From positions 1 through 64,000 of the forward strand of contig CAUJDW010000040.1 of the NCBI GenBank assembly GCA_963169455.1: 64,000 nt of DNA. The letters are read 5' to 3'. Below the pieces are notes generated by a model. It was given only the letters and a program-made list of their open reading frames with translations, ran no database searches and was not told the origin of the DNA. Shown in pieces: positions 35,806-45,737 of this stretch; within the stretch, counting starts at the first letter, position 1; each line of letters starts with the position of its first letter. The translations under genes were made by a program, and so were the position numbers. Source of the DNA: Bacteroidota bacterium. Lineage in GTDB: Bacteria; Bacteroidota; Bacteroidia; Chitinophagales; Saprospiraceae.

Positions 35806-38316
35806 TTATTTCACCACTACTTTTTCCATTCCTCTTCCTTTCTCGGTGCGCACTTCCACCCAATACAGGCCTTTGGGCAGGCTGCTCAGGTCGAGGGCGC
35901 GGGTGGCGGGCCATGCATTGGCTTCCCGGCGGAACATCACCACCTGCCCGAAACCGTTCGTTACCCGCAGTTCCAGTTGCCTGGCTTCTTCCTGGATTTC
36001 CAGGTAAACCATGCCGTTGGAGGGGTTGGGGTACAATTTGAGGGGCAGCGCCTTTGGTTGTGCTTCGAAGCTGCCCACCAGCCCGTCAACAGGGCCGTCG
36101 GCGAAGACGACGAGGTTGCATGCAACGATGAGGTGGGGGTTGAAGCCGTCGTCGCAATCGGGGCAGGTCGAGCCGCTGACGCAGCCAGGGTTGTTGGGGT
36201 GGCAGTTATCCACATAATCCTCGTCAAAGACGTAGCGGAGGTTGACGTTGCTGTTGCTGATGAAGGGCGCCATGTCGAAGTCAAACCAGTGGGCGATGGC
36301 GCCGGGGCACCACCCTGCCCGGTCGTAGAACCAGGTGCCGTTCTGGGGCTGGCAGCCGTCGGGGTTGGGGTTGCAGTCCTGCCAGTTGTGCTGCTCGAAG
36401 GTTTGCACACCATTGACCCAAATGTGGTGGGTGTCTTCGTGGAATTCGGCAGCATTGCCGGTATTGTTGTCTCCCCAGCCGTGGCCGCTGGAAACCAGCT
36501 TGAGGGTGGCGGCGGCGGTGTTGGCGGGGAAATGAATGCTGCGCTCTTCCACGGGCTGAAGGTTGGCTGGGTCCCCGAAAGGATAGGTTTCCTGCCAGAT
36601 CACGTCGATGGAGCTGTATTTATGGGCCGGCGCGCCGGCTTTGTAATCGAACCGCAGTTCGTATTCAAAGCCGTTGTCCAGCGTCTCACAGTTGAGGCGG
36701 AAAGCAATTTTGCCCTGAAGGGTGGACATATAGTCGGTCAGGTCGATGGAGTGGGAGCAGGGCACGCCGTAGGGGGTGATGTAGCGGAAAATCTCCACCC
36801 ATTGCCCGTTGTGGCCTTTGGCTTCAACCCAGGCCACGCGGTCCCAGGGGCCGCAGCCGCCGGAAGGGCAGCTCACCTGCAGGGTAGCCGTGATCTGGCT
36901 GAAAGCCCCCAGATAGGAGGGCAGTTCGGCTTCCACGACCTCTGATGTTTGGGTGGAATTCAGCCAAACGCCGGTGGCGGCGACTACGTCGTTGATGTCG
37001 GAAACCTGCTCCACGATATTGATGTTCACGCTTTGGGTCGCGGCGGCCCCGAAGTTGTTTGTGGAGATGATGTTTACCGTGTAGCTGCCGTATGCAGGCG
37101 GGTCCCACCATGCGGTATAATGGCCGTTGCCCCAGTCTCTTGGCTGTATATCCTCACCATTGACCTGGAAGTACACATCGGACACCGAGAACAGCTCCGG
37201 ATAATCGATGGTGGCGATGGCAGCCAACTGGATCGGGGAGAGCTCGGGTACATAGACATCACCCGCCAGCGGGTTGCGGGCGTCTATGACGGGCACGAAG
37301 GTGTCGGGGTCGAGCACCTGGAAGGTGTTGATGATGTCTTCGGCAGGCTCATAGGTGTCATCACCGGCCTGGCTGGCCCTGATGACGACCTCGCCGGCCA
37401 GGCCGTCCAGCGTGACGATGTTGCCGTCGACGGTGGCCGGGCCGGAAACGACTTCATAGGAAACGGGCAGCCCGGAGGTGGCGCTGGCGTTAAGTTCAAA
37501 GGGTTCTGCCGTAGTCAGTTTGTTCGGGATCTGTGGGAAGGTGATGGCCTGGAAACCGATGTCCAGCACGCCCCCGAAATTGGAGGTGGGCCCGTTCAGG
37601 GCAAAATTGAGCAGGTCGGCGTCGCGTTCCCCGTCACCGATCTCACACTTGAGTTTGGTGATGGATGTATTGTCCTCGCCGGGTACGCCCTGGTTAAATT
37701 TGTAGTACAACTGCAGTTCGGGTTCGTCGCCCGTCAGTTCGTTCTCCATCATATCCTGTATCTCCGCAGGCGTCAGGGCCTTGGTCCAGACGGACAACTC
37801 ATCCACGCGGCCGCCGAAGTTGAAATTGAAACCGGCCAGGATACTCTTGCCGATGGCGAAATCCACGTTGTTCAGTTCAAAGGTGCCGGAAGCAGCCGTG
37901 CTGCCTTTGAGCACGCCATCGATATACAAGGCGACCTTCGCGCCGTCATACACCCAGGCGATATGCTGCCAGGTTTCCGGCACGATGCTGAAGGCCGGCG
38001 CGACGTATTCGAAGAAGCCTGTGGAATTGTGATACCGGCACTCGATCGTCCCGTTGTTGAGCTGGATCAGGTAAAAGCCGTTGTTGCCCCGGAAGCCCAT
38101 CATGCCCTGGCCGTAGGCCAGCTGGTCGGTGTAGTACCAGCCGGCCATCGAGAAGGCGTTGGCATTGGCGATGTACTGGGAGCCGTCGTCGAGCAGCACG
38201 TAGTCATCCACCCGGTCGAAGTGCAGGTACTGGTCCGACTGGGCCTGCACGCTCTGGAGATGGAAGCCCCAGAGGAAGAGAATGATCAGGCTGGAATGCA
38301 GGGCAATTTTTTTCAT
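35806..38316 (-). CDS. Secreted LamG / PNGase-F-like protein with type IX sorting domain
   Basis: An 836-residue protein with a signal peptide (KKIALHSSLIILFLWGFHLQSVQAQ). A LamG/concanavalin-like domain (about 28-215) is followed by immunoglobulin-like segments (about 255-460). Residues about 480-745 resemble the peptide-N-glycosidase F fold (GCGPWDRVAWVEAKG, RYITPYGVPCSHSIDLTDYM, SSGHGWGDNNTGNAAEF, WFYDRAGWCPG), and a C-terminal sorting domain (KLYPNPSNGMVYLEI through SLPKGLYWVEV) directs export by the type IX system. PNGase F releases N-linked glycans from glycoproteins. It lies downstream of susC and susD on the same strand, suggesting glycan use. Activity was not established from catalytic residues. 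Confidence 0.82.
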   Translation of the reverse strand: MKKIALHSSLIILFLWGFHLQSVQAQSDQYLHFDRVDDYVLLDDGSQYIANANAFSMAGWYYTDQLAYGQGMMGFRGNNGFYLIQLNNGTIECRYHNSTGFFEYVAPAFSIVPETWQHIAWVYDGAKVALYIDGVLKGSTAASGTFELNNVDFAIGKSILAGFNFNFGGRVDELSVWTKALTPAEIQDMMENELTGDEPELQLYYKFNQGVPGEDNTSITKLKCEIGDGERDADLLNFALNGPTSNFGGVLDIGFQAITFPQIPNKLTTAEPFELNASATSGLPVSYEVVSGPATVDGNIVTLDGLAGEVVIRASQAGDDTYEPAEDIINTFQVLDPDTFVPVIDARNPLAGDVYVPELSPIQLAAIATIDYPELFSVSDVYFQVNGEDIQPRDWGNGHYTAWWDPPAYGSYTVNIISTNNFGAAATQSVNINIVEQVSDINDVVAATGVWLNSTQTSEVVEAELPSYLGAFSQITATLQVSCPSGGCGPWDRVAWVEAKGHNGQWVEIFRYITPYGVPCSHSIDLTDYMSTLQGKIAFRLNCETLDNGFEYELRFDYKAGAPAHKYSSIDVIWQETYPFGDPANLQPVEERSIHFPANTAAATLKLVSSGHGWGDNNTGNAAEFHEDTHHIWVNGVQTFEQHNWQDCNPNPDGCQPQNGTWFYDRAGWCPGAIAHWFDFDMAPFISNSNVNLRYVFDEDYVDNCHPNNPGCVSGSTCPDCDDGFNPHLIVACNLVVFADGPVDGLVGSFEAQPKALPLKLYPNPSNGMVYLEIQEEARQLELRVTNGFGQVVMFRREANAWPATRALDLSSLPKGLYWVEVRTEKGRGMEKVVVK

Positions 38317-38489
38317 GGTATATTTTTTTGGTTTTGTATGAATCAAAGTGAATTTCTGAGCCTTCTTCGCGCCAACCTTAAACCGGGCCCGTCCTCTTCC
38401 GGCTACTGTCGGGGCCAGCCGGGTAAAAACTTTAAACCTGAAACTCGCCGAACCTCCGAAGGCTCTGCCGGCTTCCAGCGGAACCCTGG

Positions 38490-40079
38490 CTAAGGAGTCC
38501 ACCACACCTTCACCCGTTCCGAATCCTCCACCATCTTACTCACCTGAGCAGCCCAGTTGACGGAGTTGTTTTCCGCTTCGGAAGGCGGGTAGGGGAACCG
38601 GAAGTGCGCAAGCGGGGGCCCTTCTCTCGGCGTCATGCCGGTGCGGCGGGCCAGGGCGTAGGCTTCCCAGGGCTGGCGGAAGGCATCCAGCCAGCGCTGG
38701 GCGTAGATGAATTCCAGTTTTTTATCGGTAGTGAAAATACTGACGCGGGGGTGGTTCGTCACGGCGAATATCTCGCCCTGCGTCAGGATCGGTGATTTGT
38801 TTGCCCATATTCCGCAGTTCAGCATGACGTTCTGCCAGAACTGGATGGAGGCGGCCACCCCCAGGGTGTATTCGCCCTCCGCTTCGCCGGCGTCCATGCC
38901 CACACCCAGCCCGCGCAGGTAGGCCTCCGCTTTCAGGAAGTGCACTTCGGCAGCCGTCAGGATGACTTCCGGAATGTCCCTTTCGTCCCGGATCAGGTAA
39001 TAGTTGAAAGGGGAATAGATGTTGGAAGCCCCTTTGGCCGAGTAGTTGACATCGCGGTGCGGCTGGTAGGGGATGCCGCCCGATGGCGGCGTGCCCGGTT
39101 CGGGTATTTGCGGGAAAGCAGCCCACTCGTTCGCGTTGTTGGTTTCGAAAAAGATGTAGGCGCGGGGGTCGTAGATGCCGCTCCCGCCGGTATCGTTGCT
39201 GCTCGACAGCAGGTTCCACACCGTCGTACCCATCCGCAGTTTATTGTGTTCGCGAAACGACCAGTTGACGCTTTCGTTGCGCCAGTCCTGGGCGGCGGGC
39301 GACATCAGCACGTCCTCGCCCTCGCGGATCAGCGGCTGGTTGTTTTCCAGGATATCTTGGATGATGGGCGTGGCGTAGGCGGGGTCTTTTTCCACCATCC
39401 GCATGGCGTGCCGCAGCCGGAGGGCGTTGGCGAACCTTTTCCAAAGAAGCATGTCGCCATTGAAGAGGTTGTCAAAATCGCCGAAGCTGACATAAGGCGT
39501 TCCGGAAGGGGTTGTGGCCCCGGGTGCGGTATTGATATGCCCGGCGGCCCATTCCAGCTCTTCCATCAGGTGCTTGTAAATCTCTTCCTGGGCGTCGAAT
39601 TTCGGGCGGGCGTAGTCCAGCGATTCGAACCCTCTTCCGGCATCGAAGAAGGGGATGTCGCCGAACAGGTCGGTGAGGCGGAAGGTTTTGTAGGCCAGCA
39701 GGATTTTTACCATGGCCCGTGCGTTGTCCAGCGCTTCGGGCTCCGTGTCCATCTCATCGAGCCGCCGCTCGATCTCCCGGATATGGGCCAGGGCGCGGTA
39801 ATAGCTGCTCCAGGCTTCCTCGGCGCCGATGTTGATGTTCTGAAAGGTAGCCGCCGTCAGCGCTGCCTGCTGGGTGAGGCCGTAGAGGGTTTCGTTGTGC
39901 ATGTAGAACTGTTCGTTCCAGCCCAGGCGCAGGGAATTGACCACGGTATTGAAGAGCGGCCCGATGTCAGTTTGGGTGGGGTAGAAGGGGTTGCGGTTGA
40001 TCTCTTCGAAGTCTTTTTCGCAGGCTGGGGTGGTGAGCAGTGAGATAATCAATGCAGTATAAACAGATGTTTTTTTCAT
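38490..40079 (-). CDS. SusD/RagB-family outer membrane lipoprotein
   Basis: A 529-residue protein with a lipoprotein signal (KKTSVYTALIISLLTTPAC). The helical TPR-like SusD fold is indicated by NEQFYMHNETLYGLTQQAAL, AHIREIERRLDEM, KILLAYKTFRLTDLFGDIPF and TAAEVHFLKAEAYLRGLG. SusD proteins bind ligand as the lid of the SusC transporter. It is read after susC with a 111-bp gap that contains a palindromic repeat. Confidence 0.92.
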   Translation of the reverse strand: MKKTSVYTALIISLLTTPACEKDFEEINRNPFYPTQTDIGPLFNTVVNSLRLGWNEQFYMHNETLYGLTQQAALTAATFQNINIGAEEAWSSYYRALAHIREIERRLDEMDTEPEALDNARAMVKILLAYKTFRLTDLFGDIPFFDAGRGFESLDYARPKFDAQEEIYKHLMEELEWAAGHINTAPGATTPSGTPYVSFGDFDNLFNGDMLLWKRFANALRLRHAMRMVEKDPAYATPIIQDILENNQPLIREGEDVLMSPAAQDWRNESVNWSFREHNKLRMGTTVWNLLSSSNDTGGSGIYDPRAYIFFETNNANEWAAFPQIPEPGTPPSGGIPYQPHRDVNYSAKGASNIYSPFNYYLIRDERDIPEVILTAAEVHFLKAEAYLRGLGVGMDAGEAEGEYTLGVAASIQFWQNVMLNCGIWANKSPILTQGEIFAVTNHPRVSIFTTDKKLEFIYAQRWLDAFRQPWEAYALARRTGMTPREGPPLAHFRFPYPPSEAENNSVNWAAQVSKMVEDSERVKVWWTP

Positions 40080-40096
40080 GTTTTGAATATTTCAAT

Positions 40097-40188
40097 TTTT
40101 TACCGCAAGGCAAAGGCACAGTGAAGAGCGCGGGGCAGAAACTTTTCTTGCGAAAAACTTCTGTGCTTTCTGCGCCTTTGCGGTTCAT
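40097..40188. repeat. CGCAAAG-type imperfect palindrome between susC and susD
   Basis: Arms around ACCGCAAGGCAAAGGCACAG and the matching CTGTGCTTTCTGCGCCTTTGCGGT form a long imperfect hairpin. A similar element lies at 62908-63000, so this is an intergenic repeat family. Confidence 0.6.
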
Positions 40189-40190
40189 TT

Positions 40191-43100
40191 TCAAAAAGCC
40201 GCATTCAAGCCCAGCGTCAGGGAGCGCACGCCGGGGTAGGACGCCCATTCCAGGCCCTGCGCATTGCCCGCTCCGTTTGCGCCCTCGGGGTTTACCCTGT
40301 CGGGCAGCGTCGTGTACAGGTAAAACAGGTCTCTGCCAACCAGGGAAAGGCTCAGTTCCTGAAAAATACCGGATTTATCCAGCAGTTTCTGGGGCAGGCG
40401 GTAGGAGAGGGCTACCTCCCGCAGTTTTACCCAGGAATTTTCGAGGATGCCCGGAGTGGTGAGGAAGTGCCCCCAGCCGCCGGTATTGCCGATGTATTTG
40501 AAGTAGTAATGCACGACCTTGTCGTTGGGGCGCCCGTTGGCGTCCACTCCCGGCAGGATGACCCCGATATTGCGCACCTGCCCGTCCGGCCCGGTGTAGG
40601 GCAGCCCCCCGCCCAGGCGTTCCTTCAGGGTTTCGGGGCTCTGCCCCGTCTGCAGCCCGATGACATAAGAACCGGCGTAGATGTCGCCGCCCCATTTGGT
40701 GTCCACCAGGGTGCTGATGGAGAAGCCCTTGTAGCGGAAGTTCATAGTCCATCCGCCGGTGAAATCGGGTGAGGCGTTGCCCACAGGCACGCGGCTGTCG
40801 GTGAACAGGTAATGGGTGCCTTCTTCGTTGACGATGGGTTGCCCTGTGCCCGGGTGGTAGATGTAGTCATAGCCGACGATGGCGCCGTACTCTTCGCCTT
40901 CCCGCACGGCGATGGCGGGCCCGTTCAGGCCCCAGATGTTGGCCAGTTCCAGTATCTCCGCCCCGTCGCCCAGGCTGGCCACAAAATTCCGGTTGCGGTT
41001 GACGTTCAGCCCCGTCCGCCAGGAGAAATCCCGTTTGTGGATCAGGGTGACGTTCAGAATGGCCTCGAAGCCCTTGTTTTCCAGGACGCCGGTGTTGATC
41101 CGGATGCGGCTGGCGCCGGAGGAGGCGGGCAGGGGGGAATCCAGTATCTGGTCGAAGGAGCGGATGTAGTACCAGGTGAAGTCGAAGTTGATCCGGTCTT
41201 CGAGCAGCCCCATGGTAGCGCCGAGCTCATAGGAGTTGGCCTGCTGTGGCCTCAGGGCGATGGGCGGAATGGTGCCCGGCAGGGACGCCGTCTGGCTCCC
41301 GCCGAAGGCGCCCGTGGTATAGGTGAAATCGACCTGGTAGGGGTCGGTGTCGGAAGCCGTCTGGGCGTAAGCGCCCCGCAGTTTGAGGAAACTCAGCCAT
41401 TTCTGGCGCCAGTCGAAGGCTTCGGTAGCGATGAAGCTCAGGGAGGCGGAAGGGTAGAAGTAGGAGTTGTTCTCCGCCGGCAGGGATGATGACCAGTCGT
41501 TGCGGCCGGTGAGTTCGAGGAAAACAAAATCCTCGTAGCTCAGGTTGAGAAAGCCGTAGAGCGAGTTGATCTTTTTGTCGAAGCGCACCTCCGAAGGGAT
41601 GGGCACGGTCAGCTGGTCGTCGTAGTTGCTGAAGCTGAACAGCCAGGGGTTGATCCAGCGGCCGCTGCTGCCCCGCAGGCCGTAGCGGCTGCGCTCCCAC
41701 TGCGTGCCGCCGAACGAAAGGCTTGCGCTGATGGGCGAATGGAAGAGGGCTTCCTTTCTGGCGGTGATGAGGAATTCGTTGTTGCGCACCAGGTCGCGGT
41801 TCAGCTCATTGGAGTACCCGCCGCCCTGCACCCCGAGGCGGTCTATGGGGTTGTTGCGCGTTTCGAACTGGTTGAGCGTAAAGTCCATGCCCAGCCGCCC
41901 GGTCACGTTGAGCCAGGGGGTGATGTCGTAGATCAGCGACAGGGCGCCGATCAGCTTGTTTCGATCCAGTTCGGTATTGTTGTTGTAGGTGTTCCACCAC
42001 AGGTGCGGCGGGGAAAAAGTAAAGGGGTAGCCGCCCTCGATATCTTCGTAGTTGTTGCGCGTGCCGTCGGGCAGGATGTTGATCTCCTTCTCCAGCCCCT
42101 TGTAGCTGCGTGGCCAGCTATAGAGGATGCCCTTGCCGAAAGAACTGTTGTTGTCATCGCCCAGGGTGGGGCTGTTGAGGCGGTAGTAGTTGATGTAGGA
42201 AACGGAGAGGTCGGCGTGGACCTTGGAGGAGATGTCCAGCCGGGAACCCAGGTTGACGGAGGTTTGATTGTATTTGCTGTTGGGGATGATGGCGCCGTGA
42301 TCTGTCCTGGTGAGGGAAACCCGCAGGGCGCCCATTTCGCCGCCGCCCGAAAAAGCCAGGTTGTGGGTAGTGGTATGGCCGTTGTTGAAGAACAACTTCA
42401 GGTTATCCGGCTGGGGGTCGAAGGGGCGTATTTCGCCGTCCCACCAGCGCACCATCTGCCCTTCCATTTTCGGGCCCCAGGATGCGCCGGTGGAGTAGAA
42501 GCCGAACAGTTCCGTGGTCGGTTTGCCGAAAGGCCCGTCGTTGGCGTGGATTTCGCGGGGGTAGATGTAGTTGCCCTCGTCGTCCGTTGGCAGGGTGGGT
42601 TCCGACAGGCTGATGGGGCCGCCGGCGCCGAAGGTGTTCTGCACGTCGCGGTAGCGGAAGGGCTGTACGATCTTGTGCTGTACGGAATAGTTGACTCCGA
42701 TGCCTTTCTGCCTGGCGCCCCGTTTGGTCGTGATGAGCATCACCCCGTTGGCGCCGCGTGAGCCGTAGAGCGCCGATGCCGTCGGGCCTTTCAGGATGTT
42801 GACGCTCTCGATATCCATGGGGTTGATGTTGTTGATGGCGGAGCCCCAGTCGACGCCCCGGCCCACGTCCTGCATGCCCGGCTCGTTCTCCAGCGGCACC
42901 CCGTCCACCACGATGAGCGGCTGGTTGTTGGCGTTGATGTTGTTGTTGCCGCGGATGACGATGCGGGTAGTGCCGCCGTCCACGCCGTTGGGGGTAGTGA
43001 CCTGCACCCCTGCCGACCTTCCGCTCAGGGCGCTGACCAGGTTGGGCGCATTGGACAGCATCAACTCCTGGCCCTCGAATTTTTCGGTGGAATAGCCGAT

Positions 43101-43454
43101 CTCGCGCTTCTGCCGTTTCACGCCCAGGGCTGTGACGACCACTTCGTCCAGTTGTTCGGCATCGAGTTGCAGCACGACATCCACCTGCTGCCGCCCTTCG
43201 ATGGGTATTTCCAGGGTTTGGAAGCCGATATAACTGAAAACCAGGGTGCTTTGCCCGTCGGGCGCCTGCAGTTCATAGGCGCCATCGAGATCGGTGGAGG
43301 CGCCGAGTGTTGTTCCTTTTACGCTGACATTCACCCCGATGAGGGGCTCGCCGTCCTCTGCGGAGGTGACGGCGCCCTTTACGAGGTGCTGGGCAGGCAG
43401 GAAGTGAGCTCCGGACAGGAAAAGGAGCAGCAAGAGGAGCGTAGTTCTTTGCAT
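40191..43454 (-). CDS. SusC/RagA-family TonB-linked outer membrane transporter
   Basis: A 1087-residue protein. A signal peptide (QRTTLLLLLLFLSGAHFLPA) leads to a carboxypeptidase-regulatory-like domain (about 25-100, GAVTSAEDGEPLIGVNVSVKG), the SusC signature DEVVVTALGVKRQKREIGYS, a plug (GVQVTTPNGVDGGTTRIVIRG) and a 22-strand barrel ending LTLGLNAAF. It imports oligosaccharides or peptides with SusD. It is first gene of the unit with SusD and the PNGase-F-like protein. The substrate is not determined. Confidence 0.94.
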   Translation of the reverse strand: MQRTTLLLLLLFLSGAHFLPAQHLVKGAVTSAEDGEPLIGVNVSVKGTTLGASTDLDGAYELQAPDGQSTLVFSYIGFQTLEIPIEGRQQVDVVLQLDAEQLDEVVVTALGVKRQKREIGYSTEKFEGQELMLSNAPNLVSALSGRSAGVQVTTPNGVDGGTTRIVIRGNNNINANNQPLIVVDGVPLENEPGMQDVGRGVDWGSAINNINPMDIESVNILKGPTASALYGSRGANGVMLITTKRGARQKGIGVNYSVQHKIVQPFRYRDVQNTFGAGGPISLSEPTLPTDDEGNYIYPREIHANDGPFGKPTTELFGFYSTGASWGPKMEGQMVRWWDGEIRPFDPQPDNLKLFFNNGHTTTHNLAFSGGGEMGALRVSLTRTDHGAIIPNSKYNQTSVNLGSRLDISSKVHADLSVSYINYYRLNSPTLGDDNNSSFGKGILYSWPRSYKGLEKEINILPDGTRNNYEDIEGGYPFTFSPPHLWWNTYNNNTELDRNKLIGALSLIYDITPWLNVTGRLGMDFTLNQFETRNNPIDRLGVQGGGYSNELNRDLVRNNEFLITARKEALFHSPISASLSFGGTQWERSRYGLRGSSGRWINPWLFSFSNYDDQLTVPIPSEVRFDKKINSLYGFLNLSYEDFVFLELTGRNDWSSSLPAENNSYFYPSASLSFIATEAFDWRQKWLSFLKLRGAYAQTASDTDPYQVDFTYTTGAFGGSQTASLPGTIPPIALRPQQANSYELGATMGLLEDRINFDFTWYYIRSFDQILDSPLPASSGASRIRINTGVLENKGFEAILNVTLIHKRDFSWRTGLNVNRNRNFVASLGDGAEILELANIWGLNGPAIAVREGEEYGAIVGYDYIYHPGTGQPIVNEEGTHYLFTDSRVPVGNASPDFTGGWTMNFRYKGFSISTLVDTKWGGDIYAGSYVIGLQTGQSPETLKERLGGGLPYTGPDGQVRNIGVILPGVDANGRPNDKVVHYYFKYIGNTGGWGHFLTTPGILENSWVKLREVALSYRLPQKLLDKSGIFQELSLSLVGRDLFYLYTTLPDRVNPEGANGAGNAQGLEWASYPGVRSLTLGLNAAF

Positions 43455-43679
43455 GCGGGCTAATGTTTTTGTTTGCCGGCCCTCTGCCAGTGGCAGGGGC
43501 CGGTTTCAAAAATAGGAGAAATAGTTGGATTTAGGGAACGTTTTGCAAATACCTGGGCGGGGCAGGCGCCCGAATTTGCAGTTGCGGGATTTCAGGATTG
43601 CCGGGGTTCATTCCCGATGCTGAATTGCCGGGCCGGGAGTGTTTCTTTTTATATATTTACCGGAAAGAAGAACTGAACA

Positions 43680-44306
43680 ATGAAAAAACCGACGAATTAC
43701 CTGGTAATTATGCTGGCAACCCTGCTGGTTGGTTGCGGCGTCCATCAAAGAAAGAGCGACGCAGGCTTTACCCCCCTTTTCAACGGCAAAAACCTGGATG
43801 GCTGGGTGATGCATGGGGAAGAACGCTGGTATGTCGAAAACGGCGAACTGATCTGTGAAAGCGGCCCCCGGGCGGAATACGGCTATTTGTCCACTGCCGA
43901 TTATTACGACAATTTCGAGCTGAGCCTCGAATTCAAACAGGAAGCAAATGGCAACAGCGGCGTTTTCTTCCGTTCCACCTTTGAAGGGACAAAGGTCAGC
44001 GGGTGGCAGGTGGAGGTGGCGCCTCCGGGAAGCAACTCCGGCGGGATATATGAATCCTACGGCCGCGGCTGGTTGATAAAACCCGATCCGGAAAAGGACA
44101 AAGCCCTGAAAATGGGCGAGTGGAACACGATGAAAATAAGGGCCGAAGGCCCGCTTGTCACGACCTGGCTCAACGGGGTGGAGATGGTGCGGATCGAAGA
44201 CGCGAAGATCGGCGATGGGAAAGGGGCGATTGCGCTGCAGATCCATGACGGCGGGGGGATCAAGGTGCGGTGGCGGAATATCATGGTGAAGCCGCTGGGG
44301 AAATAA
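43680..44306 (+). CDS. DUF1080-domain lipoprotein (3-keto-disaccharide hydrolase-like)
   Basis: A 208-residue protein with a lipoprotein signal (NYLVIMLATLLVGCG). The DUF1080 concanavalin-like fold is seen in FTPLFNGKNLDGWVMHGEERWYVENGELIC, SGVFFRSTF and GEWNTMKIRAEGPLVTTWLNG. Members act on 3-keto-glucosides or are sugar-binding. It is paired with the Gfo/Idh/MocA oxidoreductase gene downstream, a common pairing for sugar oxidation-hydrolysis. A strong terminator-like hairpin (44322-44360) separates them. Confidence 0.85.
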   Translation: MKKPTNYLVIMLATLLVGCGVHQRKSDAGFTPLFNGKNLDGWVMHGEERWYVENGELICESGPRAEYGYLSTADYYDNFELSLEFKQEANGNSGVFFRSTFEGTKVSGWQVEVAPPGSNSGGIYESYGRGWLIKPDPEKDKALKMGEWNTMKIRAEGPLVTTWLNGVEMVRIEDAKIGDGKGAIALQIHDGGGIKVRWRNIMVKPLGK

Positions 44307-44321
44307 GGGTTGGTTTTTACA

Positions 44322-44367
44322 TTCAAACCTTCGAGGTTTTCAAAACCTCGAAGGTTTGAATCTTTTT
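44322..44367 (+). terminator. Rho-independent-like terminator
   Basis: Bases 44322-44340 are perfectly complementary to 44342-44360 (17 or more pairs with a small loop), followed by TCTTTTTC. It lies after the DUF1080 gene. Confidence 0.75.
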
Positions 44368-44393
44368 CATTACCTAAAAGAATATATAATCAC

Positions 44394-45737
44394 ATGAAAA
44401 GAAGAGATTTTATAAAAAACGCAGCAGCATTATCATCGATCGCTATTTTGCCCTCCACCGCCTGGGCGTTGGGCAAAAGCGGCAGCCTCAGGACGGCGCA
44501 TATCGGCGTTGGGGGAATGGGCATGGAAGACCTCCGGGCGATTGCATCGCACGAGTCCGTTGTCGTCACCGCTTTGTGCGATGTGGACGCCAACAACCTG
44601 GCCGTTGCGCACAAGATGTTTCCCGATGCGAAGATATACCGGGATTACAGGAAGCTCTTTGAGGAGATGGGCGCTGATATCGATGCCGTGGTCGTATCGA
44701 CTCCCGACCACACCCACGCGCCTGCGTCCATGATGGCCATGGAAATGGGCAAACCCGTGTATTGCCAGAAGCCCCTGACGCACCATGTGGCCGAGGCCCG
44801 GGCCATGCGCAAGCTGGCGGAGGAGAAAAAGCTGGTCACCCAGATGGGCATTCAGGTGCATTCTTTTTATGATTACAAGCTGGCCACTTTGCTGATCCGC
44901 TCGGGAATAATTGGCAAAGTCAAAACGGTCAGGGCATGGTCTCCCAAAAACTGGGGCTTCGACGGCCCGGCGCCGCAGGGAGAAGACCCCGTTCCCGCCC
45001 ATCTGGACTGGAACCTCTGGCTGGGCACTTCGCCCCAAAGGCCCTACAAGGAGAACTATTACCACCCCGGCAACTGGCGCAAAGTGCTGGATTACGGCTG
45101 CGGCACCCTGGGCGACATGGGCGTGCACATTTTTGACACTCCCTACAACGCCCTGGAACTGGATGTGCCCAAAACGATCAAGAACCAGTGCAGAAAGCCC
45201 ACCGGCTTCGGCTTCCCCGAACACAATATCGTCACCTACACCTTCCCGGGCACCAGATACACGGCAAAAACCCTGAAGTGGGTGTGGTACGACGGCCCGG
45301 GCGCGCCGGAAATTCACAAGGAACTGAGGCTGCCCGACAACGAAAAGCTCCCGGAGCAGGGCGCCATGTTCATCGGCGAAAAAGGCCGGCTGCTCCTGCC
45401 GCACTTCATGGAACTGCCCCGCCTGATCGTGGATGGCAAATACCGGAACATGGATGCGGAAATCGCCGGCATCGGGAAAGCTGAAAACCTCGGCGCACCC
45501 ATCCGCAACTACGACTCTGAAGGCAAAAAGCACTACCATCAGTTCGTGGACGCCTGCCTGGGCAAGGATAGCTGCAGCGCGCCTTTCTCCTATGCAGCGC
45601 GGCTCACGGAAACCATCCTGCTGGGCGTCATCGCCGGCCGTTTCCCGAACAAGACGCTGCACTGGAACAGCGCGAATGCCAGCTTTGCCGAGGAAGCGGC
45701 CAATGCGTTTCTGGATGCGGAGTACAGGAAGTTTTGA
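44394..45737 (+). CDS. Gfo/Idh/MocA-family oxidoreductase with Tat-type signal
   Basis: A 447-residue protein beginning MKRRDFIKNAAALSS, a twin-arginine-like signal, followed by a Rossmann fold (TAHIGVGGMGMEDL), the NAD-site motif STPDHTHA and EMGKPVYCQKPLTHHVAEA, and a C-terminal substrate domain. It probably oxidises a sugar or sugar derivative in the periplasm; together with DUF1080 this suggests keto-sugar chemistry. The start at 44394 places the signal peptide at the N-terminus; longer starts run through the terminator hairpin. Confidence 0.9.
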   Translation: MKRRDFIKNAAALSSIAILPSTAWALGKSGSLRTAHIGVGGMGMEDLRAIASHESVVVTALCDVDANNLAVAHKMFPDAKIYRDYRKLFEEMGADIDAVVVSTPDHTHAPASMMAMEMGKPVYCQKPLTHHVAEARAMRKLAEEKKLVTQMGIQVHSFYDYKLATLLIRSGIIGKVKTVRAWSPKNWGFDGPAPQGEDPVPAHLDWNLWLGTSPQRPYKENYYHPGNWRKVLDYGCGTLGDMGVHIFDTPYNALELDVPKTIKNQCRKPTGFGFPEHNIVTYTFPGTRYTAKTLKWVWYDGPGAPEIHKELRLPDNEKLPEQGAMFIGEKGRLLLPHFMELPRLIVDGKYRNMDAEIAGIGKAENLGAPIRNYDSEGKKHYHQFVDACLGKDSCSAPFSYAARLTETILLGVIAGRFPNKTLHWNSANASFAEEAANAFLDAEYRKF

